A stretch of 64,000 nt of DNA from Chloracidobacterium validum (GCF_018304825.1 NZ_CP072649.1:186001-250000), one strand, 5' to 3'; positions 38,664 to 47,818 are shown, counted from the first letter of the stretch. Program-made: numbers and translations. The notes: generated from the sequence alone by a model not told the origin.

Positions 38664-39073
38664 ACAGTTGGATGTTCCGGGGGAGCAGTTTCAGGAAAAA
38701 TCGGGGTCGGGCGGCCGTCGTCGTTCATGGCAACATAGATCACCTCGGCTTCCGTCACGCGCACGACGATGTTGGGTTCGCGCATCCGCTCAGCGTCCAC
38801 CGTGACCCGTACCGTGATGGACGTGCGCCCGGTTTTCTCGACCTGAGCGTAAAAGCTGACGGTGTCGCCCACGTAAACCGGCGCGACAAACACGACTTCG
38901 CGCATGGCGACCGTCACATAGCGGTGAACGGCAACCCGCCGCGCTTCAATCGCGCCCGCGAGGTCAATGTAACTCAGGATGACGCCGCCGAAAATCGTTC
39001 CAAGCGCATTGGTGTCGCGCGGCAGCATGGTTGTCCGAATTGCCGGTGTGAGCGTGGGAGGTACGTCAGTCAT
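38660..39073 (-). CDS. acyl-CoA thioesterase, hotdog fold
   Basis: 137 aa from the ATG at 39073; the frame extends 22 codons further. [21 protein letters not shown] is the YciA/acyl-CoA hydrolase signature with the catalytic Asp in the long helix, here only its core [12 protein letters not shown] is quoted as diagnostic. [20 protein letters not shown] is the second strand pair. It hydrolyses acyl-CoA thioesters. Co-transcribed with cobO through a 4-nt overlap; no functional link between the two is obvious. Confidence 0.88.
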   Translation of the reverse strand: MTDVPPTLTPAIRTTMLPRDTNALGTIFGGVILSYIDLAGAIEARRVAVHRYVTVAMREVVFVAPVYVGDTVSFYAQVEKTGRTSITVRVTVDAERMREPNIVVRVTEAEVIYVAMNDDGRPTPIFPETAPPEHPTV

Positions 39074-39167
39074 GGGGAAGACGTTGCGTGACCAAATATG
39101 GGGAAGCCTGCCGCAAGCTAGGTCATGCGTTGAAACCACGTCAATGGTTCGTTAGGATGCGTACGCT

Positions 39168-40481
39168 ATGCGCGTTCTCCGTATGCTGCTGGTAATCTGG
39201 CTGGTCGGCGGCGGTTTGAGCCTATGGCTGCCGGCCTTTGGCCAAGACCAGTACTTGGCCGATCTAACGAGTCCTGACCGCCGAACTCGGCGGCGCGCGG
39301 CGGCGGCGCTGGGCGACCGGCGCTTGCAGGCGGCCGTCCCGGCACTCCTGGCTACCCTCAAAGACGATCTCGACGTGCAGGTGCGGGCTGAGGCAGCACT
39401 TGCGCTTGGAAAAATCAAAGACCCGACAACGCTTCCACCGTTGATGCAGGCGTTGCGCGAACCCGAAGCCGACGTGCGCCGGGCCGTCTTGCGGGCGCTG
39501 TTGTTGTTTTACATCGAGGAAGACATCGAGTTCGTGTTTGCGCGGCGGCGGGGCTTTGACCGATTCAATCCTTTTTTGGAAACCGACGAGCCGACAATGG
39601 TCCCGGTCGGAACGGTTGTTGCGCCGGAGGTTTTGCAGGCGATTGCCGACACGATGCGAGACGACGCAAGCCTGGAGAACCGACGTTCGGCCGTCCGGGC
39701 GCTGGGTGTGTTGCGTGGCGAAACCATGGTCTCGGCGATGGTCGAGGCGCTTGGTGACCCGGCGCTGCGTGATGACATCTTTCGGGTGTTAGCCAAGTTT
39801 GGGCGTTCAGAATATGGCTTGCACGTGCTGCCTTACCTGGATGACGGTGACGCCAACATCCGCCAGCGGGCCATTGAAACGGTTGGGCGGTTGCGGACTC
39901 GTGAAGCCGTCACGCCGTTGATGGCGCGGTATCGCGCCGCCCGACCGGGGCGCGATGAGAGCCAGCAGACGCAACTGTTGATCGCCCTGGCCCGGATTGG
40001 CGACTCGGCGAGCGAGTCTGTCTTTACTGAAAACTTGGCTCACCCAAGCGCGACACGTCGCCGCTTTGCCGCCGAGGGCCTCGGTCGCTGCGGAGCGGTG
40101 GCGCAAGCCGACCGGATTTCAAACGACCGCCTGACCGAAAAAAATGAATCGGTGCGGTTGGCGCAGGCGTTTGCGCTGTACCGGCTGGGACGGGTGGACT
40201 TCTTGCTGGAAGTGGTCAATCAGCTTGATTCGCTACGTCACGGCGAACAGGCTGAGTCATACCTGCATGCACTGGCCAAAACAGCCGACTTGCATCCCTA
40301 CCTGCGCCGCGCCGGGCCACGGGGAACGGAGCGGATGCTGCGCGCCCTGGGACAGGTCGGGACGCGCGATGACCTACCGGCGCTACAACCTCTGCTGCGT
40401 GACGGCGACCGGCGGATTGCCAACGCTGCCAACCGGGCCATCCGCCAGATCGAAGCGCGGGCCGGGGCGGCACGGGATTGA
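39168..40481 (+). CDS. exported HEAT-repeat protein
   Basis: 437 aa. The first 27 residues (LLVIWLVGGGLSLWLPAFGQ core) form a signal peptide. The mature part is a series of HEAT/PBS-lyase-like repeats, e.g. RRRAAAALGDRRLQAAVPAL, VRAEAALALGKIKDPTTLPP, and RRSAVRALGVLRGETMVSAM. These give a helical solenoid for protein binding in the periplasm. No catalytic residues are visible. Partners are unknown; the following gene converges on it. Confidence 0.85.
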   Translation: MRVLRMLLVIWLVGGGLSLWLPAFGQDQYLADLTSPDRRTRRRAAAALGDRRLQAAVPALLATLKDDLDVQVRAEAALALGKIKDPTTLPPLMQALREPEADVRRAVLRALLLFYIEEDIEFVFARRRGFDRFNPFLETDEPTMVPVGTVVAPEVLQAIADTMRDDASLENRRSAVRALGVLRGETMVSAMVEALGDPALRDDIFRVLAKFGRSEYGLHVLPYLDDGDANIRQRAIETVGRLRTREAVTPLMARYRAARPGRDESQQTQLLIALARIGDSASESVFTENLAHPSATRRRFAAEGLGRCGAVAQADRISNDRLTEKNESVRLAQAFALYRLGRVDFLLEVVNQLDSLRHGEQAESYLHALAKTADLHPYLRRAGPRGTERMLRALGQVGTRDDLPALQPLLRDGDRRIANAANRAIRQIEARAGAARD

Positions 40482-40539
40482 TGCGCCCCATACTGATGCA
40501 AAGCCAGGTCTTGCGCCGGCGTGACCTGGAAATTCTAGC

Positions 40540-42114
40540 TCAGGGAGCCGCCGTCGCGCCGCCAAGATCGGAAGGCGGCGGCAGGATCAGCTCGACACGC
40601 CGGTTGGCCAGCCGCCCGCGTGGCGTCGTGTTCGGCTGGCGCGGACTGGCATTGCCCATGGCGAACGCCTGGACGCGCTCGGTTGGAATCCCCCGCGCCG
40701 TCAGGTAGCCCAGCACGAGCTGGCCGCGTTCGCGGCAAAAGTCCTGGCGGTACTGTTCTGTCCCGGTGTTGTCCGTGTAAGACTCAATCCGTACGGCCGC
40801 TTCGGTCAGCCGCAGAAACTCCACCAATCGGTCGAGCTTGGCCATGGCCGCCGGCGCCAGCGCCATGGGCTGATTGGGGGCGCTGATGAAATCGCCATCT
40901 GGAAGCACGAGCACCGACCCCCGCGCTTCAAATCGGGCGTCCACGAAGAGGCGGGCCAACTCCTCCCGCAGTGCCTTGATGCGGGCTTCGCGGGTGGCTG
41001 CCTGTGCCCGATCGAGTTCGGCGCGAAGTCGGCGAATCTCCTCGCGCAAGCTCGCCGTGTTGGCATCCCCCTGGGTTTTATCCGCCACCGTGCGGTTGTA
41101 CTCATCCCGGAGGCGTTCCCGGTCGGCTTCGACTTCGCGGCGTAGTCGCCGTTCGTTTTCAAGCTGGGCCTGGAGTCCGGGAATCTGGTTGGCGCGATCC
41201 TGCAAGTCGGCGATGACATCGTCTTTTTCGGCCAGTTCCCGGCGACGACGCTCTGCCGCCAGGCGTCCGACGGCAATACGACGCGCCCGTTCAGCCAGAC
41301 GAATTGCGGTGTCGGCGGTCTCCGCCGCTTCGTCGCGGCGGCCGCGGCGGTACAGGTCTTCGGCCGCCGCGAAGGCATCCCCGGCCGCAGCCATCAACTG
41401 TGGCGCAACGGTGTCGCCTTCGTAGTAACGCGCAATATCCCGCGCCCGCTGCGCCTGCAACAACTCCGGTGGATAGCGCGGGTCGCGGCCGGCCGCCGGT
41501 GGTTCAGGACTCACAATCTTGTTTTCCACATCGGCGTCGCCGGAAAAGTCAATCTCGTTGTTGGCAATGAAGACTTGTCCGGCAGACACTTCGGCGTTGG
41601 CAGCCACGACCAGGCGCGACGGTGACGTGACCAAGTAGTGCGGCTCGGCGGTGACAATCAGGCTGAAGTTGCGGTGGCGGGTCGTCGTGCTGATTTCCGA
41701 ACCAAACCAGCCATCGAGCGTATCGCTTTGCCGCTTGCGATACTCGCCCAGATTGTCGCAAACCCCCTCCGGCGTGACGGCCCACATAACGTAGGTGGCT
41801 GCCATCGGCCCGACGGTCGCCGGGCGCGGCAGCCGCTTGAGCGTCAGGGAAATTTTCGTGATGCTGCTGCGTCGCTCAACGACGGCTTCGCCGCTCACGT
41901 TAGCCCCAAACCGCTGTGTCCCCACCATGGGGATGCGTACTTCCCGGTCAAACGGGTAGCGGATGGTCACCGTGCGAAAGGTGACATCGCTACGTGGCAC
42001 CGGGGGGGATTGCTGGGCCGCCGCCGGATGCCAGGCGGCCAGGGACAGTCCGCCGCTCAGGCACAGCCCACAAATCACATGGCGAATCATCGAAAGCGTC
42101 ATAACAGGCTTCAC
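40540..42114 (-). CDS. OmpA-family outer-membrane/peptidoglycan-binding protein
   Basis: 524 aa. Signal peptide at 1-35 (SGGLSLAAWHPAAAQ end). A beta-rich N-terminal region of about 200 residues follows. Residues about 250-390 are a long coiled coil (repeated E-R-R-R/A-E heptads, e.g. ENERRLRREVEADRERLRDE). The last 110 residues are an OmpA C-terminal domain: VRIESYTDNTGTEQYRQDF and RGRLANRRVELIL, containing the Asp and Arg that grip diaminopimelate. It should tether the outer membrane to the wall. It overlaps the upstream VWFA gene by 4 nt. Confidence 0.87.
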   Translation of the reverse strand: MKPVMTLSMIRHVICGLCLSGGLSLAAWHPAAAQQSPPVPRSDVTFRTVTIRYPFDREVRIPMVGTQRFGANVSGEAVVERRSSITKISLTLKRLPRPATVGPMAATYVMWAVTPEGVCDNLGEYRKRQSDTLDGWFGSEISTTTRHRNFSLIVTAEPHYLVTSPSRLVVAANAEVSAGQVFIANNEIDFSGDADVENKIVSPEPPAAGRDPRYPPELLQAQRARDIARYYEGDTVAPQLMAAAGDAFAAAEDLYRRGRRDEAAETADTAIRLAERARRIAVGRLAAERRRRELAEKDDVIADLQDRANQIPGLQAQLENERRLRREVEADRERLRDEYNRTVADKTQGDANTASLREEIRRLRAELDRAQAATREARIKALREELARLFVDARFEARGSVLVLPDGDFISAPNQPMALAPAAMAKLDRLVEFLRLTEAAVRIESYTDNTGTEQYRQDFCRERGQLVLGYLTARGIPTERVQAFAMGNASPRQPNTTPRGRLANRRVELILPPPSDLGGATAAP

Positions 42115-43121
42115 TCAGAGATGTATTCAGTTTGGGAAAAAACTTTCAGTCGCCGGTCACGTGGGCGCACTTCCACCGTGCGCCGTGCCGCCGCCGCCGG
42201 CCCGGTCGGGCGATAGACGGCAATATACTGGCCGCTGAGGTCATCTACGATGCGCTTGAAGCTGCGTTCTAGTTCGGTTTCGTCGCCGGGGAAAAACGCC
42301 TTGCCACCCGTCGCCGCGCAGAGTTGGTCGAGGGCGTCGCGGTCCACGTCGCCGAAGCGAAAGCGGTCGCCCATGCCTAACGCATACACGATGATGCCTC
42401 GCCGGCGGAGATTTGCCGCCACGCGCTCTGGTGGAAGCTGGCTGGCCGTGTCGCGTCCGTCGGTGAGCACGCAAATTGCCCGGCGAATGGCGCGGCGAGT
42501 GCCTCCGCTGCCGATGACGCGCCGCGCCGTCCGGCCTTCCAGCACCTCGCGGGCGGTAATGTCGAGCGCGTCATGGAGCGCCGTTCCCAGCCGTGGCGTG
42601 GCGTTGTCTTCATCGCGGAAGATTTGTTCGCGCTCGATCCGTCCCAGCGCGGTCTTGAGTGATTTCAGGTGGCTTGTCAGCCCGTTGGCTAGGTTGACTT
42701 CACCGCCAAAGGTCACCAGCGCGCCGTAATCTTTGCCGGGCCGGAAAAACGCATCGAAAAACACGTCCACGGCGCGCTTTTCCGCCGGGAGCAACGACGC
42801 CTGGCTGTCGCTGACATCAATCAGCACGGCCAGCATCAGCGGTAGGTCGTTGCTGGCGCGGAACAGGTCTATCGTCTGCGGTCGGCCATCTTCGTAAAGC
42901 TCGAAATCTTCAGCGCGGAGGCCCGAGACGAGCCGGCCGCGTTCGTCCACGACGCTAAAGACGACGCCCCGTGAATCGGCCACGATGGCAATCTCGTCAC
43001 CGGGATCGGACAGCGGGGGGGTGGCCGTACGGGGTCGCCCGCCATCCTGGGCCAAATTCGTCCAGGGGAGAGCCAGGAGCAGGGGGAGCGCCAAAGCAAA
43101 AACTAACGAGCGTCCAAGCAT
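42111..43121 (-). CDS. VWFA-related Acidobacterial-type exported protein
   Basis: 336 aa with a signal peptide (LGRSLVFALALPLLLALPW). SVVDERGRLVSGLRAEDFEL and YEDGRPQTIDLF are the leader block of the TIGR03436 'VWFA-related' family, which is strongly expanded in Acidobacteriota. The MIDAS motif is LIDVSDSQAS (D-x-S-x-S), near residue 95, with the later CVLTDGRDTAS segment. Probably a periplasmic or outer-membrane metal-dependent adhesion module. It begins 7 bp after the upstream hypothetical gene and overlaps the OmpA gene. Confidence 0.88.
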   Translation of the reverse strand: MLGRSLVFALALPLLLALPWTNLAQDGGRPRTATPPLSDPGDEIAIVADSRGVVFSVVDERGRLVSGLRAEDFELYEDGRPQTIDLFRASNDLPLMLAVLIDVSDSQASLLPAEKRAVDVFFDAFFRPGKDYGALVTFGGEVNLANGLTSHLKSLKTALGRIEREQIFRDEDNATPRLGTALHDALDITAREVLEGRTARRVIGSGGTRRAIRRAICVLTDGRDTASQLPPERVAANLRRRGIIVYALGMGDRFRFGDVDRDALDQLCAATGGKAFFPGDETELERSFKRIVDDLSGQYIAVYRPTGPAAAARRTVEVRPRDRRLKVFSQTEYISE

Positions 43122-43127
43122 ACAGGC

Positions 43128-43739
43128 TTACATGATGACGCGCAGGTGACTCCACCCGCCCGTCAGGAGGTCTTCTTCCGAAAGGCCGTCTTCAGGACTC
43201 CCCGGCATGACAAAAACGGCATCGGCCAGAATTGTCTCAGGATTGACATACAGGATGCCGTTGACCAGGGAACGCAGCGTTTCTCGCTGCCAGTAGCGAC
43301 GTTCGTCGGTGACGGCCTCACCGGGCGGGTATGGGACGCTCAGAAGCAGCAAAATGGTTGCCGCGACGTAGTCCTTGCGGTTCGAGAGCCGCCGCATCTG
43401 ATCCACGGCGTCCCCCACTTCCTCATCTTCGGTCGCCGATTCGGCCGCCAACTCGGCCGACCATTCCTCGAACATCCGCTGCCCCGCCTCGCCGCTGACA
43501 TATTCCCAGTAGGCGTGGGTCCAGTAGGGTTCTTGTTCGAGCAAGAGCGCGACGATGCGCTTGAGGTAACGCTGTTTGGCGGCTGCGTCTTGAAGATCGC
43601 CGTCGGGGTCCGCGACGACGGTAGCAAGCCGGCGTCGCAGCGTGTCTTCTCCAAAGGCGCGAATCACGAGCTGGACGCCAAAGAGGTAAACTTCCTCATC
43701 CTTGAGAAACAATCTGGCAAACCATGAACGCCGGGACAC
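43128..43739 (-). CDS. hypothetical protein, first gene of the VWFA-OmpA operon
   Basis: 203 aa if translation begins at the GTG at 43739, which has GAGG at 8 nt (start VSRRSWFARLFLKDEE); the frame is open 26 codons further upstream. It is helical and acidic, with a long charged segment (EEWSAELAAESATEDEEVGD). It has no signal peptide and no recognised domain. The tight 7-bp spacing to the VWFA gene suggests a shared job, perhaps regulation or assembly. Confidence 0.6.
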   Translation of the reverse strand: MSRRSWFARLFLKDEEVYLFGVQLVIRAFGEDTLRRRLATVVADPDGDLQDAAAKQRYLKRIVALLLEQEPYWTHAYWEYVSGEAGQRMFEEWSAELAAESATEDEEVGDAVDQMRRLSNRKDYVAATILLLLSVPYPPGEAVTDERRYWQRETLRSLVNGILYVNPETILADAVFVMPGSPEDGLSEEDLLTGGWSHLRVIM

Positions 43740-44096
43740 TGATTTTTCCTCGTCTGGTGGTGAATCAAAGCTAGGGCCATCACACCAACGCGCCGACGGC
43801 CAAACCGCATGTAGCATAGTTGGTACCGAAAAATCAGTGAAAGAATGGCGACGCCAGATGTGTCGGATATGTTTCGAGGCAAGCCCAGAAAGCAGCCGAA
43901 CGGCTTTCCAGCTAACACGGTGTTTACTTGCGGCGATGCGCGTAACTGATTTTCAAAAAAAGACTTGACTGGGCGCAACACGGGCTGGACGAACGCGATA
44001 ACTCAGTATGGAATGCCCTACGGCGGCTACCCGGCGTTTAGCCGTTATTGATTTTGCGCTTTTACGTTTGCTCCCGCGTTCTTTGAAAGGTCTGTT

Positions 44097-45923
44097 ATGT
44101 CACGTATTGGTAATCCCTTCGCGGCTTTGATTTCCCGCCTCCAACGGGCGCGGGTTGAAGATCAATCCATTGCGCCACGGGCGCGTACACAATCCGCTAC
44201 CCCGCAGCCGGTGGCGGATGAAACCACCAACCAGCGCCCGGCAGCTTTTCGTCCGGTTTCGCTCGATGCGGCGCACACCGCGCGGGTGGGATTCAACCAG
44301 GCCGACCGGCTGCGGGCGAATCTGTCGGCGATGTTTCGTCCGACTGCGGCCCCGGCTATGCCGGCAGCCGTGACGACGGCCGCCACAACGACTGCCGGCG
44401 CGACGCAAACGGTGACGGGTTCAGCCGCGCCTAACGCGGCCATCCGTGACTTTCAAGCGACCACCTCCTCCATTGCCATCAATGACGATCTGAAAACGAC
44501 CGGTGTTCGGGTGGATGTCAACATCGCCCACAGCTACGCCAGCGATTTGGTGGTCAAGCTGCGTTCGCCGGAAGGGCGCGAAGTGGTTTTGCGCAACCGG
44601 GAAGGTGGGCGCGGCACCGGCACGGTGAGCTTCACGGCCAACCCGGCCGACTTCAACGGGGTCTCGACGAAAGGCAACTGGACGCTCGTGGTTGAAGACC
44701 GCGCCGGTGGGGACATCGGCACGCTGCGCAACTGGTCGCTGGCGCTGACCGGAACCCGTCCGGCAACCGAGCCACCGCCGGTCAATGGCGGACGGACGGT
44801 GACGCAAACGGCGACGCCCAACGCGGCCATCCGCGACTTACAGACCACGACCTCCACCATTGCCATCCAGGACGATCTCAAGGCAACGAATGTGCGCGTG
44901 GATGTCAACATCGCCCACACCTACGCCAGCGATCTCGTCGTGAAGCTGCGCTCGCCGCAGGGACAGGAAGTCACCCTGCGCAACCGGGAAGGCGGGCGCG
45001 GCAACGGCACGGTGAGCTTTACAGCCAACCCATCCGATTTCAACGGTATTGACGCGAAGGGCGAATGGACGCTGATTGTCGAAGACCGCGAACGCGCCGA
45101 TGTCGGGACGCTCCGAAGCTGGTCGCTGTCGGTGACGGGAACGGAGCGGGCGCCTGTTCCACCTCGTCCGACCCCACCGCCGGACAACAGTCCGTTGCTT
45201 CTAGGCAATCCGTCGAATGCCACCACCGACGTTCGCAACGAAAACAACTACTTGGTTGTTCGTGACCAGTTTACGGCGTCCTACAGTCGGGCGGACGCCA
45301 AGCCGAACTGGGTTGCCTGGCATACCGATCAATCACATCTCGGACGCGAAGCGCGCGGCAAGTTTGATGAGAATAGTACCGATAACCAACTGCCCGAAGG
45401 TTGGCGACGTATCACGACCTTTGACTACACCGGCAGCGGCTACGACCGCGGCCACCACCTGCCGAGCGCCGACCGCACCGCTTCGCGCGAGGCCAACAAT
45501 GGGACGTTCCTGATGACGAACGTTATTCCCCAAGCCCCGGATAATAACCAGGGGCCATGGGAGCGGATGGAGCGGTATGTCCGCGACCAGATTCGCCAAA
45601 ACGACATGGAAGCCTATACCGTCATGGGCAGCTATGGCGAAATTGGACGAATCCCTGGACAAGGTGGCGACGCCAACATTGCCATTCCCGACCGGGTCTG
45701 GAAGGTGGTCATCCTGATCCCACGCGGCGACAACGACCTGGAACGTATCAACCGCGACACGCAGGTTATTGCCGTGGACATGCCCAATCGGCAGGGTATA
45801 AGGAACGAAAATTGGGAAAACTACCGCGTATCGGTTACTGACATCGAGCGCGCGACTGGCCACCAATTCTTCACGAACTTGCCGCCGGATGTGCAAGCGG
45901 CGCTCCGTGAGAAGGGAAGGTAG
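44097..45923 (+). CDS. DNA/RNA non-specific endonuclease with two P-domains
   Basis: 608 aa. After a low-complexity N-terminus (to about residue 100), two proprotein-convertase P (P/Homo B) domains lie in tandem at about 110-220 and 235-350. Both have the NVDVNIAHxYASDLVVKLRSP-type core (seen as VNIAHSYASDLVVKLRSP and VNIAHTYASDLVVKLRSP) and the GNWTLVVEDRAGGD / GEWTLIVEDRERAD strand. The last 230 residues are a NucA/EndoG nuclease: GSGYDRGHHLPSADRT is the DRGH catalytic motif, and MTNVIPQAPDNNQGPW holds the metal-binding Asn. No classical signal peptide is present. P-domains usually occur on secreted proteins, so export by another route is likely. Confidence 0.9.
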   Translation: MSRIGNPFAALISRLQRARVEDQSIAPRARTQSATPQPVADETTNQRPAAFRPVSLDAAHTARVGFNQADRLRANLSAMFRPTAAPAMPAAVTTAATTTAGATQTVTGSAAPNAAIRDFQATTSSIAINDDLKTTGVRVDVNIAHSYASDLVVKLRSPEGREVVLRNREGGRGTGTVSFTANPADFNGVSTKGNWTLVVEDRAGGDIGTLRNWSLALTGTRPATEPPPVNGGRTVTQTATPNAAIRDLQTTTSTIAIQDDLKATNVRVDVNIAHTYASDLVVKLRSPQGQEVTLRNREGGRGNGTVSFTANPSDFNGIDAKGEWTLIVEDRERADVGTLRSWSLSVTGTERAPVPPRPTPPPDNSPLLLGNPSNATTDVRNENNYLVVRDQFTASYSRADAKPNWVAWHTDQSHLGREARGKFDENSTDNQLPEGWRRITTFDYTGSGYDRGHHLPSADRTASREANNGTFLMTNVIPQAPDNNQGPWERMERYVRDQIRQNDMEAYTVMGSYGEIGRIPGQGGDANIAIPDRVWKVVILIPRGDNDLERINRDTQVIAVDMPNRQGIRNENWENYRVSVTDIERATGHQFFTNLPPDVQAALREKGR

Positions 45924-45944
45924 GCCACACAAATCAAGACACTT

Positions 45945-45981
45945 CAAGCCGCACCGTGGATTGCCTCCGCGGTGCGGCTTG
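45945..45981 (+). terminator. hairpin after the P-domain nuclease gene
   Basis: A perfect 12-bp stem, CAAGCCGCACCG (45945-45956) and CGGTGCGGCTTG (45970-45981), with a 13-nt loop, lies 21 bp after the stop. It is followed by GCACTTTTG, a short T-run. Good candidate for an intrinsic terminator. Confidence 0.7.
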
Positions 45982-45992
45982 GCACTTTTGAG

Positions 45993-46180
45993 GTGGAACA
46001 GACATTCCTGTCTGTTTTTGGTTCTTCGTGTAGGCGCGGGCAGAAATGCCTACGCCACATTCCAATAGCAAGTGGAACAGACATTCCTGTCTATTTTTGG
46101 TTCTTCGTATAGGCGCAGGCAGAAATGCCTACGCCACATTTCCAACAGCAGGTAGAACAGACATGCTTGTCTGTTTCTTC
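45993..46180. repeat. tandem palindromic repeats, about 80-bp period
   Basis: Two and a half copies start at 45993, 46072 and 46152 (GTGGAACAGACATTCCTGTC is the common start). Each holds the palindrome ACAGACATTCCTGTCTGT or a variant (45998-46015, 46077-46094, 46157-46174). The first two also hold a GTAGGC...GCCTAC hairpin with GCAGAAATGC inside. The family matches the palindrome in the 25.7-kb tandem duplication. The stretch 45924-46214 holds no gene. Confidence 0.85.
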
Positions 46181-46214
46181 GGTGTCACATCACGGACGGT
46201 TGCGCCGAAGTGCG

Positions 46215-46520
46215 CTACCAACTGGCTTTCTTGACGCCTGGAATTTCACCAAGTAGCGCCAGTTCACGAAACTTGATGCGCGACAACCCAAACTTGCGCA
46301 GATAACCACGCGGGCGGCCGGTCAGGGCACAGCGATTGCGAACGCGCACAGGCGATGAGTTGCGGGGGAGGTCCTGGAGCTTGTATTGCGCTGCCTCCCG
46401 TTCCTCGTAGGTTGAGTTTGGGTTGCGGATGATTTCCTTCAACTTGGCGCGCTTCTCGGCGTACTTGGCAACGAGGCGCTTGATCTTTTCAGCTTTTGCA
46501 ATCCGACTTTTCTTGGCCAT
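46215..46520 (-). CDS. rpsN: 30S ribosomal protein S14, zinc-independent form
   Basis: 101 aa, the long S14 form. It starts [17 protein letters not shown] and ends with the conserved [20 protein letters not shown] and [11 protein letters not shown]. The zinc-ribbon CxxC pairs of the short form are missing; only one Cys (RNRCALTG) remains, so this is the C-minus type. It lies outside any ribosomal operon, next to an L31 gene also of the zinc-free type, 79 bp downstream of it. Confidence 0.95.
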   Translation of the reverse strand: MAKKSRIAKAEKIKRLVAKYAEKRAKLKEIIRNPNSTYEEREAAQYKLQDLPRNSSPVRVRNRCALTGRPRGYLRKFGLSRIKFRELALLGEIPGVKKASW

Positions 46521-46599
46521 GGGTACTCTCGTTACGTCATCGGTCGCCGTCTGACCAGCCAGCCGTCTTGGACAGCCAACCCATCACCGGCGGTTGTGC

Positions 46600-46899
46600 T
46601 TATGATTTGGCTGCTGGTTTTGATTTCGTCGCCGGTTTGGTAGCCGACGTCTCGGCCTTTTTCCCGTAGCGCCGGTTGAAACGATCCACTCGTCCGGCGG
46701 TGTCCACAAACTTTTGCTTCCCGGTAAAGAACGGGTGCGATGCCGCGGAAATATCAAGCAGCACCAGCGGGTATTCCTGCCCGTCAATGGTGATAGTCTT
46801 GTTGGTTTTGACGGTCGAGCGGACAATGTAGTTCACATCGGCCGATTCGTCCCGGAACACAACCGTGCGATAGTTTTCGGGGTGGATGCCTTTTTTCAC
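46600..46899 (-). CDS. rpmE2: 50S ribosomal protein L31 type B, zinc-independent
   Basis: 99 aa. Starts MKKGIHPENYRTVVFRD and contains HPFFTGKQKFVDTAGRVDRF, the type B signature. No cysteine is present, unlike the zinc-binding type A. The C-terminus is a Lys/Ala-rich tail (about residues 82-99). It precedes rpsN on the same strand, and both probably share a transcript. Such pairs often replace zinc-binding copies under zinc limitation. Confidence 0.95.
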   Translation of the reverse strand: MKKGIHPENYRTVVFRDESADVNYIVRSTVKTNKTITIDGQEYPLVLLDISAASHPFFTGKQKFVDTAGRVDRFNRRYGKKAETSATKPATKSKPAAKS

Positions 46900-47004
46900 G
46901 GTTCACCTTCCTGCCAGACTAACCGCTACAACTTCAACTGGACGGCGCGTCTGGACTCGAACAAACTAGCCTTCGATGCGCAGGGCAAAGGCCAAAGCGA
47001 AACG

Positions 47005-47014
47005 GTAATGATAC
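47005..47014. promoter_or_regulatory. possible Zur/Fur-like half-palindrome upstream of rpmE2
   Basis: GTAATGATAC, a 10-nt partial palindrome, lies about 106 bp before the rpmE2 start and 86 bp before the SDR start. It resembles part of the Bacillus-type Zur box (GTAATnATTAC) with one base missing. Included because the downstream genes are zinc-independent ribosomal proteins; the match alone is weak. Confidence 0.2.
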
Positions 47015-47099
47015 ACTGAAGTCGTTGTCTTCGCCAAGCGTAAATTCGTCAAACTGCCGGGTGATTGGCTTGCGGCAGGGTGTGAACTGGAGCAGTACG

Positions 47100-47816
47100 A
47101 TGTCAATGCCACTGGATGATCGAGTCGTGGTTATTACCGGCGGCGCTGGCGGGTTGGGGCAATCCGTCACGCGCGCTTGTTTGTCGGCGGGCGCCAAGGT
47201 GGTTGTCGCGTATCGTGGTCAGCTTGAGCCATCGGGGTTGACGACCCGATTGGGCGCGGATAATGCGGAGCAGCTACAGTGGATCGCTGCCGATCTGACC
47301 GACGAAGCCAGCGTGACAGCGTTAGCGGAGAACACGCTGGCGCGGTATGGCCGGGTGGATGGCTGGCTCAATTTAGTCGGTGGCTATGCCGGCGGGGTTG
47401 CCGTGGCCGACTTGGCGCTGGCCGACTTTGAGGCAATGTTTACGCTCAACGTGCGAACGGCGTTTCTCGGCAGTCGGGCCGCGCTACGCGCCATGCTTCC
47501 GCGCCGGCAGGGCAGTATCGTCAATGTTTCATCGCTCGGCGCGCTGCGTGGGACGGCCGGTCATGCCGGCTATGCCCCATCCAAGGCAGCGGTTATCCGG
47601 CTCACCGAAACGCTGGCCGCCGAGGGGGCATCGGCGGGGATTCGCGCCAACGTCGTTTTGCCCGGCCTCATTGACACGCCGGCCAATCGCGCCGCGATGC
47701 CCGACGCGGATCGTTCCACCTGGGTATCGCCGGATGCCATCGCTGCCGTACTGGTTTTCTTGCTGTCTGATGCCGCGCGGGGCATCAGTGGGGCGAGTCT
47801 GCCGGTGGGCGGATAG
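47100..47816 (+). CDS. short-chain dehydrogenase/reductase
   Basis: 238 aa from the ATG at 47100 with GGAG at 8 nt; the upstream extension is not conserved in character. Rossmann glycine motif: VITGGAGGLGQ. Catalytic Ser in IVNVSSLGAL and the Y-x-x-x-K in GYAPSKAAV. NLVGGYAGG takes the NNAG position. Classical SDR that uses NAD(P)H on an unknown carbonyl or alcohol. It diverges from rpmE2-rpsN and converges with the SCP2-like gene (2 bp between stops). Confidence 0.9.
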   Translation: MSMPLDDRVVVITGGAGGLGQSVTRACLSAGAKVVVAYRGQLEPSGLTTRLGADNAEQLQWIAADLTDEASVTALAENTLARYGRVDGWLNLVGGYAGGVAVADLALADFEAMFTLNVRTAFLGSRAALRAMLPRRQGSIVNVSSLGALRGTAGHAGYAPSKAAVIRLTETLAAEGASAGIRANVVLPGLIDTPANRAAMPDADRSTWVSPDAIAAVLVFLLSDAARGISGASLPVGG

Positions 47817-47818
47817 GC

